This document shows, piece after piece, positions 1 through 7,596 of a stretch of 35,435 nt of DNA. Both the position numbers and the translations under genes were made by a program. Where the stretch lies: positions 1 through 35,435 of the forward strand of contig CAJONZ010000001.1 of the NCBI GenBank assembly GCA_905236065.1, given 5' to 3'. Position 1 is the first letter of the stretch, and the number at the start of each line of letters is the position of its first letter. The notes beneath the pieces are model-generated. The model was given only the letters and a program-made list of their open reading frames with translations, was not told the origin of the DNA and searched no databases. The stretch is from an uncultured Bacteroidaceae bacterium (GTDB taxonomy: Bacteria; Bacteroidota; Bacteroidia; Bacteroidales; Bacteroidaceae).

Positions 1-142
1 AGTACTGATCTATGAGGAAGGTCTTTCCCACGCGCCTTCTTCCATAAACGATAACAAATTCTGAACGGTCTGACTCAATGCAGTCCCTTAGCATAGAGCA
101 CTCTCTGTCTCTCGCAATAAGTTTCTGTTCCATTATACCCAT
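1..142 (-). CDS. AAA family ATPase, 5' end only
   Basis: The visible 47 residues start at ATG 142 (a second in-frame ATG is at 133) and run off the left edge. They read like the N-terminus of the DUF234-type bacterial/archaeal ATPases: a short RDRE..ML lead, then EFVIVYGRRRVGKTFL, in which GRRRVGKT is the Walker A P-loop. The same arrangement occurs in the ATPase encoded at 1718-3157, so the two are paralogues on the same strand separated by one gene. A TAnnTTTG element lies only about 10 nt upstream. The C-terminal half, where these proteins usually carry a nuclease-like domain, is outside the window. The substrate and cellular role of this family are not established. Confidence 0.8.
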   Translation of the reverse strand, partial: MGIMEQKLIARDRECSMLRDCIESDRSEFVIVYGRRRVGKTFLIDQY

Positions 143-152
143 TATTTGCTGG

Positions 153-160
153 CAAAGATA
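153..160 (-). promoter_or_regulatory. Candidate -7 element of the left-edge ATPase gene
   Basis: On the minus strand the sequence is TATCTTTG, an exact match to the Bacteroidetes -7 consensus TAnnTTTG. It is 10 nt from the ATG at 142, implying a very short leader or use of the ATG at 133. No clear TTTG was seen at the -33 distance. Confidence 0.35.
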
Positions 161-197
161 CAATCCATTATTGAGAAAAACTCATTATTTGGCACTT

Positions 198-240
198 TTT
201 TGCCCTAAAACACGAAAGATTAATTAATTTTGGGGCAAAA
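198..240 (+). promoter_or_regulatory. Promoter with operator-like dyad
   Basis: The plus strand carries TTTG at 199-202 and TAATTTTG at 225-232, 22 nt apart, fitting a Bacteroidetes promoter reading towards the small frame at 253. A 13-nt inverted repeat with one mismatch lies on top of it: TTTTGCCCTAAAA at 198-210 and TTTTGGGGCAAAA at 228-240, with centres 30 bp apart. The arms cover both promoter elements, as expected of a repressor operator. The repressor is unknown. Confidence 0.45.
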
Positions 241-252
241 TAGAGTTAAATA

Positions 253-438
253 ATGGAGAATGAAGATGACAATCTACCATTGCCCGAAGCTAATGCAACT
301 TATGAAAAACTTGCAAAAACTAACTCCCTAATCTCTCATAATACGTTTTCAGCCACTCCAGCCTTACTGAAACCCACTGCTTCAAATATTCGATTTCCTC
401 TTCGTATGTATTATACCATACGGGGTTAGGCCAGACAT
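253..438 (+). other. Orphan small reading frame, possible gene remnant
   Basis: ATG at 253 opens a 61-codon frame beginning MENEDDNLPLPEANATYEKL and ending at TAG 436-438. It sits just behind a good promoter. Only about the first 22 residues lie in unique sequence; from 320 on the frame is the antisense of the end of the cotH-like gene. The beginning is acidic and protein-like, whereas the rest looks like antisense noise. This fits a gene whose 5' end survived when the cotH segment replaced its remainder, or a genuine micro-protein. I do not recognise the family. Confidence 0.25.
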
Positions 439-1699
439 ACACACCAAAGGTTTTCCAAATCAGGTTGTTTGTGTAAGCAGGATTTCTCAGTGTACAGGAT
501 TGAGTACCAATATAATCAAGAATACTCTCTTTATTCGCATAAAAATAGTTGAAACGTTCTTTTGTTTTTTGAATAAAATTCCTATCAGTAAGCAACTTCT
601 TAAACCATGTTCTTTTGCCGATCCACAACTCTTCAGGCAAGTTGTTGTCATTATAATTGATATTGCCATAAGCAATGTCAAAATCCCACAAAGGTCCCAT
701 CTTCAATTTTCCGCCGCGGCGCAGGCTCATGTAGCAACTCGCAAAAAGATAGGCATCGTTATTTTTTGCTATTTCATTTACAAGCATCCAATCCACAAAT
801 GAAGGCACATCAATGTATTTAGCATATCCATTGTCCTCATCCAGATGGCCAAGCCCCAATAGTACAGAATCCACCTCTTGCACAAATCGGGAACAATACA
901 GATAGTCTGCCTCGCTGAGACTATCCGCCGTCCATTCCTTAATAACAATTGGAGTAGAGACACTTGGAATGTGGAATATCACATCATCAAGAGACGCTTT
1001 TCTGTCAAACTCCATCAGAAAACCATTATCAGCAACATTTACACGATAAGAAGAAAGTTTCACCTGCTCAAGTAATTGATAAAGCCCCTTGAATTGTCCA
1101 TTCAGGATAACACCCACAAAATGTGAACTACTGGTATAATCCAGATTGCTCAAGGTGCGCCCCATCCATAGAGCCAAATCGTTTCGCAACGATGTTTTGT
1201 CTGCATAATTTGCCAGTAAAACCCACTCCTTATCCTTGTGTTCCCCCAACAACGATTGCTTAGTTTGGAATTTAACCTTATAAGACTTTTTAGGGTATTG
1301 TCCCCAACTTGTGTTCCCTCTTCCACGGACCTTAGCATTGGCCATTAATACTACTTTCCCAGTACCATCATATAATTTTACACTCACGTTTTCTTTGTAT
1401 TTTTCTTTGCTTATAATATCCTCCCCATCTGGTGTTTCAATGCTCAGAATAGGGAGATTACCAAAATGCCCAATGATGTTTTGAGGTAGAAGGCTATTTT
1501 CTATATACTTCTCTATCAACCCTGTAATATCTTTTAAGGTGATTTTCCCCATATCGTTTATATATTCCCTTATCAGTCCTGCTATATTTTCCGAATCAAC
1601 CCTTTCTATTTCTTTCGATTGAGCAAACTTTGGGGATTGGGCATACCCCAAAAAGGATGTGGCAAGGAATAAAAATGAGACAAAACAAAATCTTTTCAT
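320..1699 (-). CDS. CotH kinase-family secreted protein
   Basis: The 459-residue protein starts at ATG 1699; a TTG one codon upstream is less likely. A signal peptide covers about residues 1-20 (SFLFLATSFLGYA, then QSPK), so it is probably exported. Residues 70-345 match the CotH fold: RGRGNTSW at 125-132, a basic KKSYKVKF stretch, KDKEWVLLANYADKTSLRN at 155-173 and PLWDFD at 336-341. In studied CotH proteins the equivalent DFD-type aspartates bind Mg-ATP and the enzyme phosphorylates secreted proteins; in gut Bacteroidota the substrate is unknown. Residues 30-70 form a helical pre-domain. The gene is 18 nt downstream of the ATPase gene ending at 1718 and has no promoter of its own that I can see, so the two are probably co-transcribed. 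Its base composition is AT-richer than the core genes to the right. Confidence 0.85.
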   Translation of the reverse strand: MKRFCFVSFLFLATSFLGYAQSPKFAQSKEIERVDSENIAGLIREYINDMGKITLKDITGLIEKYIENSLLPQNIIGHFGNLPILSIETPDGEDIISKEKYKENVSVKLYDGTGKVVLMANAKVRGRGNTSWGQYPKKSYKVKFQTKQSLLGEHKDKEWVLLANYADKTSLRNDLALWMGRTLSNLDYTSSSHFVGVILNGQFKGLYQLLEQVKLSSYRVNVADNGFLMEFDRKASLDDVIFHIPSVSTPIVIKEWTADSLSEADYLYCSRFVQEVDSVLLGLGHLDEDNGYAKYIDVPSFVDWMLVNEIAKNNDAYLFASCYMSLRRGGKLKMGPLWDFDIAYGNINYNDNNLPEELWIGKRTWFKKLLTDRNFIQKTKERFNYFYANKESILDYIGTQSCTLRNPAYTNNLIWKTFGVYVWPNPVWYNTYEEEIEYLKQWVSVRLEWLKTYYERLGS

Positions 1700-1717
1700 C
1701 AATAAAACAATTAATTC

Positions 1718-3157
1718 TTACTCAGCAAAGAGGTCATCTATAGTTAGTTGGGAGAGAAACACTTCAGAGTATTCATTCCGATGCACAGGGGCAGCACTGA
1801 TGAGCGTTGGTTGGAATGTCTTTGAGGGGAACATCCGTTCCAACGTCTCAACACGGCGGGTTATCTTTTCGTTGTACGATTTTGTAACGACAAACTCCGA
1901 CTTGCAGAATTTCATTTCGCAGACATTCACCACGTCATCCGCCCGGTCAATAATCAAATCTATCTGCATTCCTTCTTGCCCGTCATCGCCATGAAGGATG
2001 AACGATGACTCACGAGAGGCCACACCGGCAATTTGTAATGCGTGTTTTATCTGCCCAACGTGTTGCATGCAAACCTCTTCAAAGGCAATGCCGCGCCACG
2101 ATGCAATCTCGGGCTCTTTGAGATGATGCGCCCAGTAGTCCTCCTCAATCTGCAAATGCTCCTTGTAGTGAAGCCAGAACCAACAGAAGCAGTCAGCCAA
2201 TTTATAATGTAATAATGCCTGTTGACGACCAAAAGGTGTGTAGGCGGCTACAAAGCCGCTTCCAATAAGAGCTTTAAGCATTTTTGTGAAATCCCCATTG
2301 GTACTTTTACCAATTTTCCGGGCTATCTCGTCACGCGTGAAGCCGCCGTGTCGTTTCCCCAGCATACGAACAATATTCATACACTCGTCTGCGTGGTCGA
2401 ATACAGAGTGGAACAGACGGACAAATTCATCGCCCAACTTTGCCCTGCGAGAGAAAAATAGTGCGTCTATATTCTGCGCAAAACTCATTGACGGATTAAA
2501 GTAATCCAAATAATAAGGAATTCCACCCAAAATCATGTATGCTTGGGCTACATTATAACGAGACATCTTGATGCCACGACTGAGGAAAAAATCCTCACAC
2601 TCATGCAGGCTGAACGGATACAGGTGTATCTCACAGGTCAGCCTGCCATATAGTCCACCCTTATTATTGATAAGATTGTCAAGCATCCATGAAGTCGCAG
2701 AACCACAGACAACCAAGCATATATTATGACGGCTGCAAGCCCAACCGTTCCAAAATCCCTCAAGGGCTGTGAGAAATCCCGAACGATGCGTGTCCATCCA
2801 CGGCAATTCATCAATAAACACCACTTGCCGAGTTCCGTTATCCTGCCGCTCCAAGAATTGTTCCAACCTGAAAAATGCCTCCATCCACGAACGTGGCATC
2901 TCTCCACCCTCCAGGCCGTGACGAATGAGGGAAAAATGGAAATTCTGAAGTTGGTCCCGAAGTGTCACCTTGCGTTTGCGGTCGTAAGGCGAAAGCCCCG
3001 TGTGCCGAAAAGTTATGTTGTCACGCAACACCTCGTTGATGAGGAAGGTTTTACCGACACGACGACGACCATAGACCGCCACAAATTCGGCCCGCCCACT
3101 TTCAAGGGCACTTCTTAATTCCGCTATTTCTTTTTTCCGACCTATTATCTGACACAT
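1718..3157 (-). CDS. DUF234-type AAA ATPase with PD-(D/E)XK-like C-terminus
   Basis: The protein is 479 residues from ATG 3157. A longer frame opens at 3220, but a TAnnTTTG promoter element at 3194-3201 lies inside that extension, so the internal ATG is preferred. Walker A is GRRRVGKT at residues 30-37 and Walker B is VVFIDE at 112-117, followed by a sensor-like VCGSATSWML. A winged-helix-like segment lies around 265-330. The C-terminal part has E360, QIDLIIDR at 398-405 and CEMK at 413-416, the spacing of a PD-(D/E)XK nuclease core. Members of this ATPase family are widespread in anaerobes and their role is unproven. It is probably the first gene of an operon with the CotH-like gene, and its N-terminus closely matches the ATPase fragment at 1-142. 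Confidence 0.87.
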   Translation of the reverse strand: MCQIIGRKKEIAELRSALESGRAEFVAVYGRRRVGKTFLINEVLRDNITFRHTGLSPYDRKRKVTLRDQLQNFHFSLIRHGLEGGEMPRSWMEAFFRLEQFLERQDNGTRQVVFIDELPWMDTHRSGFLTALEGFWNGWACSRHNICLVVCGSATSWMLDNLINNKGGLYGRLTCEIHLYPFSLHECEDFFLSRGIKMSRYNVAQAYMILGGIPYYLDYFNPSMSFAQNIDALFFSRRAKLGDEFVRLFHSVFDHADECMNIVRMLGKRHGGFTRDEIARKIGKSTNGDFTKMLKALIGSGFVAAYTPFGRQQALLHYKLADCFCWFWLHYKEHLQIEEDYWAHHLKEPEIASWRGIAFEEVCMQHVGQIKHALQIAGVASRESSFILHGDDGQEGMQIDLIIDRADDVVNVCEMKFCKSEFVVTKSYNEKITRRVETLERMFPSKTFQPTLISAAPVHRNEYSEVFLSQLTIDDLFAE

Positions 3158-3193
3158 AACAATAATATATGTATTTGCTTCAAAATGGTGGTG

Positions 3194-3201
3194 CAAAGGT
3201 A
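3194..3201 (-). promoter_or_regulatory. -7 element for the ATPase-cotH operon
   Basis: On the minus strand this reads TACCTTTG (TAnnTTTG), 36 nt upstream of ATG 3157. A convincing TTTG at -33 is missing; a TTG at 3218-3220 is too close. The rest of 3202-3354, between this promoter and the end of the TPR gene, is AT-rich and shows no gene or clear terminator. Confidence 0.45.
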
Positions 3202-3354
3202 CTCTTTTTGGGGAGAACAAGGATTATAAAAAGTGTTAAATTCTGAATAAAAATGCGTTTATTTCGCTACGGCATCCGCTTTTTCGTCTTTTTAGTGGAA
3301 TAAGTGCGTTTTTATCTTTTACATGGCCTTTGGATGGACACCCCCGTTTTCCTT

Positions 3355-4923
3355 TCACTTCAGATAGGTCTGCATGATAGTCCGGGCATTCTCGTCGCCC
3401 AGGTCGATGGCACGTTGCAGGCTTTCGCGGGCGGCGACTTTGTCGCCCTGCTGAATCTGGGCATAGCCCATGATGCGGTAGGCATCGGGCTGCTGCGGAT
3501 TGAGGGCAAGGGCCTGTTGGCAAGCCTCAACACACTCGTCAAGGTGATTGACACGCAGACAGATGGCCGCTTTCTCAATACGGTAGAGGATTTCCTTCGG
3601 GGCAGCAGTTACGGCAGAAATAATATCGTCGTAAGCCTGCTGATACATGTGGGCATTGATTTCTATCTGGGAACGCTCATAGTAGAAGACGGCAGATACT
3701 TTGCTGTTGACCAGATAGGCATACTGATTGTAGTCCAACACCGCCTCCCGATATTTGCCGCCATTGGCCAGAACCTGTCCCCGACGCAACACGTAGTTGG
3801 CCGCCTCACGGGGCAGCGGCGTACCAAAGCTGGCAATGGCCGTGTCGAGCGGCTGGATAATCTCAGGCAGACTGTCGCCCCGCGCCTCCCGAAGCAGGCT
3901 GACAGCATAGAGCACACCCGGCGACTGGTGCCCCTCGGCACACAGGCGGTCGTAAATGGCCAAAGCACCGTTGACATCGCCCTTCACACTGAGAATCTGG
4001 GCACGCAACGTGTTGGCATAGACCGCAGCCGCATCCTTATTCTCAGCCAACGACTCATATTTCTGTAAATCAGCCTCAGCCTCCTCATACTGGCGCAGGT
4101 CGGCCCGAAGCGATGCCCGGCGATAATAGCCCTCGGCATTGTCGGGATAGGTGGCGATGAAACGGTCTATCAGCTCGCCGTATTCAGCATTGCTGGCCGA
4201 CTGCGACTTGAAATAGGTATAGACCAATGCCTCCTCCTTGGTTTCGGGCAGTCCCTTGCTGATGTGTATGTCGTTGAGTGCCATCGTGGTTGAACTACCC
4301 ATGAAGGCCGTCAGCTTCAATTCCTGCCGGTAGCGGATGTCCATCACGCCGCTTTTTCCCTTCACCGCTGATTGCAGGATGCCCACCAATTGGCCGCTCC
4401 CATTGAACACCGGGGCACCGACCGCCTCGTTGCCTAAATCGCCGGAAAGCGTGTAATAGCAGTATTGCTCACCGACCGGGGCAAACGACTCCACCACGCC
4501 CATGGGACACACCTTGCTTTTCTTCTCCGAAAAAGGCAACACATAGACGGCACTCTCCGTCGAGACGGCGTTATTGGCAACCTCCAACACGGCGTTCCCC
4601 TTGGTTTTCACCCAGAAACGCACCATCGAGTACGTGTCATTGGCACCCACGATGCAATCCACCTCAGCCTGCTTGCCACTGGCATCCGTGACTACAGCCT
4701 TGTAGGCTCCCTTCATCAGGGCGTAATCCGCAATAGCCTCGCCATTCGCCCCCACATAGAAGGCCGTGCCGGTACGTAACACGCCCCCCTGCTGGTCGTA
4801 GGTCGTCAGGCGCAGGATGGCTTTCTGTACTTTGGCGGCAAACTTCGGCATGGGTGCCTCCTGGGCCATGAGGGAAAAGACAGAAGAAAAGAAAAGAAGA
4901 ATGAAGAAAAATCGGATTTTCAT
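3355..4923 (-). CDS. Secreted protein with degenerate trypsin-like domain and TPR repeats
   Basis: The 522-residue product has a signal peptide (FFFILLFFSSVFSLMA, cleavage near residue 20). Residues 28-215 resemble a trypsin/HtrA-like domain, including GTAFYVGANGEA and the late GAPVFNGSGQLVGI strand. The catalytic positions are lost: where TN-x-HV is expected there is ADYAL (Ala68), and where GNSGSP is expected there is EAVGAP (Val168). Residues 245-520 form consecutive TPR helices, the last ending in NPQQPDAYRIMGYAQIQQGD. Comparable Bacteroidales proteins are often annotated as serine proteases with TPRs, and from memory share this degeneracy. A scaffold or peptide-binding role in the periplasm is more likely than proteolysis. 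Its ATG overlaps the recN stop in an ATGA, so it is translationally coupled to recN. Confidence 0.82.
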   Translation of the reverse strand: MKIRFFFILLFFSSVFSLMAQEAPMPKFAAKVQKAILRLTTYDQQGGVLRTGTAFYVGANGEAIADYALMKGAYKAVVTDASGKQAEVDCIVGANDTYSMVRFWVKTKGNAVLEVANNAVSTESAVYVLPFSEKKSKVCPMGVVESFAPVGEQYCYYTLSGDLGNEAVGAPVFNGSGQLVGILQSAVKGKSGVMDIRYRQELKLTAFMGSSTTMALNDIHISKGLPETKEEALVYTYFKSQSASNAEYGELIDRFIATYPDNAEGYYRRASLRADLRQYEEAEADLQKYESLAENKDAAAVYANTLRAQILSVKGDVNGALAIYDRLCAEGHQSPGVLYAVSLLREARGDSLPEIIQPLDTAIASFGTPLPREAANYVLRRGQVLANGGKYREAVLDYNQYAYLVNSKVSAVFYYERSQIEINAHMYQQAYDDIISAVTAAPKEILYRIEKAAICLRVNHLDECVEACQQALALNPQQPDAYRIMGYAQIQQGDKVAARESLQRAIDLGDENARTIMQTYLK

Positions 4924-6650
4924 ACCTGTTGGATTTTAAGCAGGGAGCGGGCATTCTGCAAAGCCGCCTCTGTGAGGGTCTCGCCCGACAGCATGTGTGC
5001 AATCTCCTCCACGCGCTGCCCGGACGTGAGTTGAACAATATGGGAAAGGGTTGCGTCCTCCCTATCCTCCTTATATACTTTATAGTGCGCCATGCCCAGG
5101 GCGGCAATCTGGGGCAAATGGGTAATAGAAATCACCTGACGGTCGTGCTCGCCCATGTCACGCATGATTCTCGCCATCTTCTCGGCGATGCTCCCGCTCA
5201 CACCTGTGTCGATTTCGTCGAAGATGATGGTTGGCAGTTTCACCGCACCGGCAATCAGCGCCTTCAGCGAAAGCATCACGCGGGCGATTTCACCTCCCGA
5301 GGCCACCTTCGCAATGGGCTGGAGCGGCATGGATTTATTGGCGGTGAAAAGGAACTGCACATTGTCGATGCCTGCGAGGGAAAGCAGGCTGTTATTTTCG
5401 ATGGAATCGGCCTTTTCCTTCGTTTCTGGCACTGCGGCATTTTCCGCCTGCCGTATCTCCACCTTGAACTGCACATTGGGCATCCCAAGCTGCTGCAACG
5501 TCTCCACCATCCTTGTCTCCAACAGCTGGGCGGTTCCTTTCCGGCGCTCACTGAGTTGCCGGGCCAAGGAAAGCGCTTCCGCATATTGGGCATCCCGCTG
5601 CTTGGCCAGCATCTCCAGCACCTCGTCCGAATGCTCGCACAGGTTCAGCTTCTCCTCCAAACTGCGTTGCAACTGTAGCAACTCCTCGACCGTCTCGCAA
5701 CGGTGCTTTTTCTCCAGCGTGTAAATGGTATTCAGGCGCTCGTTGAGGAACGAAAGGCGGGCGGGGTCGAACTCGATGGATTCGCAGTTTTGTTCGATTT
5801 CATCGGCAATATCCTTCAGTTCAATGTAGCAACTTTCCATGCGTTGCGACAATTCCTCACCAGTGGGGAATACGGAAAGCACCGCATCCAATGATTGTCG
5901 GGCAGACTTCAGCATCTGCAAGACATCGGGCGCGTCGTCAACCGCCTGCAAGGCGTTGCCCGCAGCATAGAGCGACTGCTTGATTTCCTCCGCATGTTCC
6001 AGCAGTTCAAGCTCCGACTCCAACTCCTGCTGTTCACCCTCCTGCAAACGAGCTTCCTCTAACTGGTTCCACTGGAAGCGCAGGAAGTCCTCATCGTCAT
6101 GGTTCCGCTGGGAAGCCTCCACGGCTTCCTCATACTGGCGAACCAGTTTTTTGTATTGCGAATAGGCACTCTTATAGGACTGAAGCAGCGCAGTGTTCTC
6201 GGCAAGGATGTCAAGCACGTTGAGCTGGAAATCCTCTTGCGAGAGCAGCAGATTCTTGTGCTGTGAATGAATGTCAATCAGTTGCTCGCCCAGCGTCTTC
6301 AACTGCCCCAGTGACACCGGCGTGTCGTTGATGAAGGCACGGCTCTTGCCCGCACTGGTGATTTCACGGCGAACCACGCATTCCTGTCCGTCGAAATCGA
6401 GGTCGTTCTCGTCAAAAAAGGCTTGCAGATGGTAGCGGGAAAGGTCGAACACGGCTTCTATCACACAGCGGCTTGCACCCTGCTTGATACTCTTCGTGTC
6501 GGCCCGCTGTCCGAGCAAAAGACCAATTGCGCCCAGCATGATGGATTTTCCGGCACCCGTTTCACCCGTAATGACGGAGAAACCCGGGAAAAAGGGAATA
6601 TCCAAATGCTCAATCAGCGCATAGTTCTCAATATGTAGGTTCTTTATCAT
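4920..6650 (-). CDS. recN: DNA repair protein RecN
   Basis: This is a 576-residue SMC-like ATPase acting in double-strand-break repair in the cytoplasm. Walker A is GETGAGKS at 29-36, the ABC signature is SGGEIARVM at 451-459 and Walker B is TIIFDEID at 474-481. Long coiled-coil arms lie between about 150 and 380, with the conserved DIHSQH near 126-131. A hydrophilic insertion at about 404-424 separates the second arm from the distal ATPase lobe and makes the protein slightly longer than the usual ~555 residues. Both ends overlap neighbours by 4 nt (ATGA): porD upstream and the protease-like/TPR gene downstream. No separate promoter is visible, so expression should follow the dnaN-coaBC-porD transcript. 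Confidence 0.97.
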   Translation of the reverse strand: MIKNLHIENYALIEHLDIPFFPGFSVITGETGAGKSIMLGAIGLLLGQRADTKSIKQGASRCVIEAVFDLSRYHLQAFFDENDLDFDGQECVVRREITSAGKSRAFINDTPVSLGQLKTLGEQLIDIHSQHKNLLLSQEDFQLNVLDILAENTALLQSYKSAYSQYKKLVRQYEEAVEASQRNHDDEDFLRFQWNQLEEARLQEGEQQELESELELLEHAEEIKQSLYAAGNALQAVDDAPDVLQMLKSARQSLDAVLSVFPTGEELSQRMESCYIELKDIADEIEQNCESIEFDPARLSFLNERLNTIYTLEKKHRCETVEELLQLQRSLEEKLNLCEHSDEVLEMLAKQRDAQYAEALSLARQLSERRKGTAQLLETRMVETLQQLGMPNVQFKVEIRQAENAAVPETKEKADSIENNSLLSLAGIDNVQFLFTANKSMPLQPIAKVASGGEIARVMLSLKALIAGAVKLPTIIFDEIDTGVSGSIAEKMARIMRDMGEHDRQVISITHLPQIAALGMAHYKVYKEDREDATLSHIVQLTSGQRVEEIAHMLSGETLTEAALQNARSLLKIQQV

Positions 6651-7549
6651 TTTATTCTATTCCAATAGGTATTTTGACTGGCATTGATATTGGAACAAAT
6701 ATCGCGGACGGTCTGGCGCTCCTTCTCCGTTCCATGTCCCTTGTAGATGCTCACGATTTCATCGCGCTTGAAGTCGGTGAAAATCTGCGGAAGCATCGAC
6801 ATGGGCTTGTTCTGATGGGCCTCTTTCAGCATTTCGATGGCTTCGGTCACCGCCGCCCGTCCACGGTCGGCATTATTGGCCATTTCGTCGAGCCCTTTGC
6901 GGTAGAAAGTATATTGCAACTGGCGATAGACCTCCATGGACGACTCCATGTAGTCATTGATGATGGCATGGCGGTTCTTGCTGTCACGGAACGCCGCCCA
7001 ACCGGGTTCCGAAAGGGTCTGCGCATTGTTCACGATGTTCTCGACAATGTGCAGCACGTCCGTACCACCGAGCGGGGAGAATGTGTCCAAATCCATGCCG
7101 ATGAACAGGTAGGCATAATAGGCCAGCACCGCCGTGAGGTTGTTGTCCAGGTTGTTTTCGTTCCATTCCAGCGGGTCGTACTCCTTGTAGGTGAATTCAA
7201 GGTTGGCATCCTTCATCGAGAACACCATGGAGTTGTAGCTGGAGTTGAAGACGGGGCGCGTCAGCTGGAAAAGTATTTCGCCCGTAAAGTGGTTGGTGGC
7301 CTCTTCGTACTTCGTAATCGTGATGCTCATGGTACACTCAATCCGCTCATCCTTCTGGATTTGCAGGTCTGTCCACTCCCGGTTGTTCAGGAACTCCGAG
7401 ATGGCCGTCTCCAGGGTCTCAAAAATCGACGTGTTGGTACCTTGCACCTGGGAATGAATCACCTTCACCGTGCAATTCAGTTCCTGTGCGTCAAGCGGGA
7501 CGGAACTAAGTCCGCAGGCCATTAATATAAGGAATAACAATCTGCGCAT
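6647..7549 (-). CDS. porD: PorD-like DUF4835 protein (type IX secretion-associated)
   Basis: The 300-residue product has a signal peptide ending near residue 21 (SSVPLDA, then QELNC). The mature part matches the DUF4835 pattern: QELNCTVKV start, ETAISEFLNNREWT, YNSMVFSMKDANLEFTY, then LTAVLAYYAYLFIGMDLDTF and a helical C-terminus ending NTYWNRIK. In Porphyromonas gingivalis the DUF4835 protein PorD is needed for type IX secretion; its exact function there is not defined. The family also occurs in organisms whose T9SS status varies, so secretion function here is an inference. It sits 47 nt after coaBC and overlaps recN by 4 nt, an arrangement I recall as common in Bacteroidota. Confidence 0.88.
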   Translation of the reverse strand: MRRLLFLILMACGLSSVPLDAQELNCTVKVIHSQVQGTNTSIFETLETAISEFLNNREWTDLQIQKDERIECTMSITITKYEEATNHFTGEILFQLTRPVFNSSYNSMVFSMKDANLEFTYKEYDPLEWNENNLDNNLTAVLAYYAYLFIGMDLDTFSPLGGTDVLHIVENIVNNAQTLSEPGWAAFRDSKNRHAIINDYMESSMEVYRQLQYTFYRKGLDEMANNADRGRAAVTEAIEMLKEAHQNKPMSMLPQIFTDFKRDEIVSIYKGHGTEKERQTVRDICSNINASQNTYWNRIK

Positions 7550-7596
7550 GGCTGCGTATAGGTTTTAACGGTTATGTCGGTTTGAAAAATGCGTTC

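Noticed and set aside
3158-3220. N-terminal extension of the ATPase to 3220
   Set aside because: The extra 21 residues do not match the start of the paralogue at 1-142, and the TACCTTTG promoter box lies inside the extension.
1-3220. Insertion sequence or transposon ends around the ATPase-cotH block
   Set aside because: No transposase gene, terminal inverted repeats or target-site duplications were found.
3304-4068. Long open frame antisense to the protease-like/TPR gene
   Set aside because: The opposite strand encodes a protein with a signal peptide, recognisable domains and coupling to recN. The antisense frame has no family features. The same applies to open frames at 4929-5678, 8832-9704, 19212-20213, 28555-29610 and 32580-33911.
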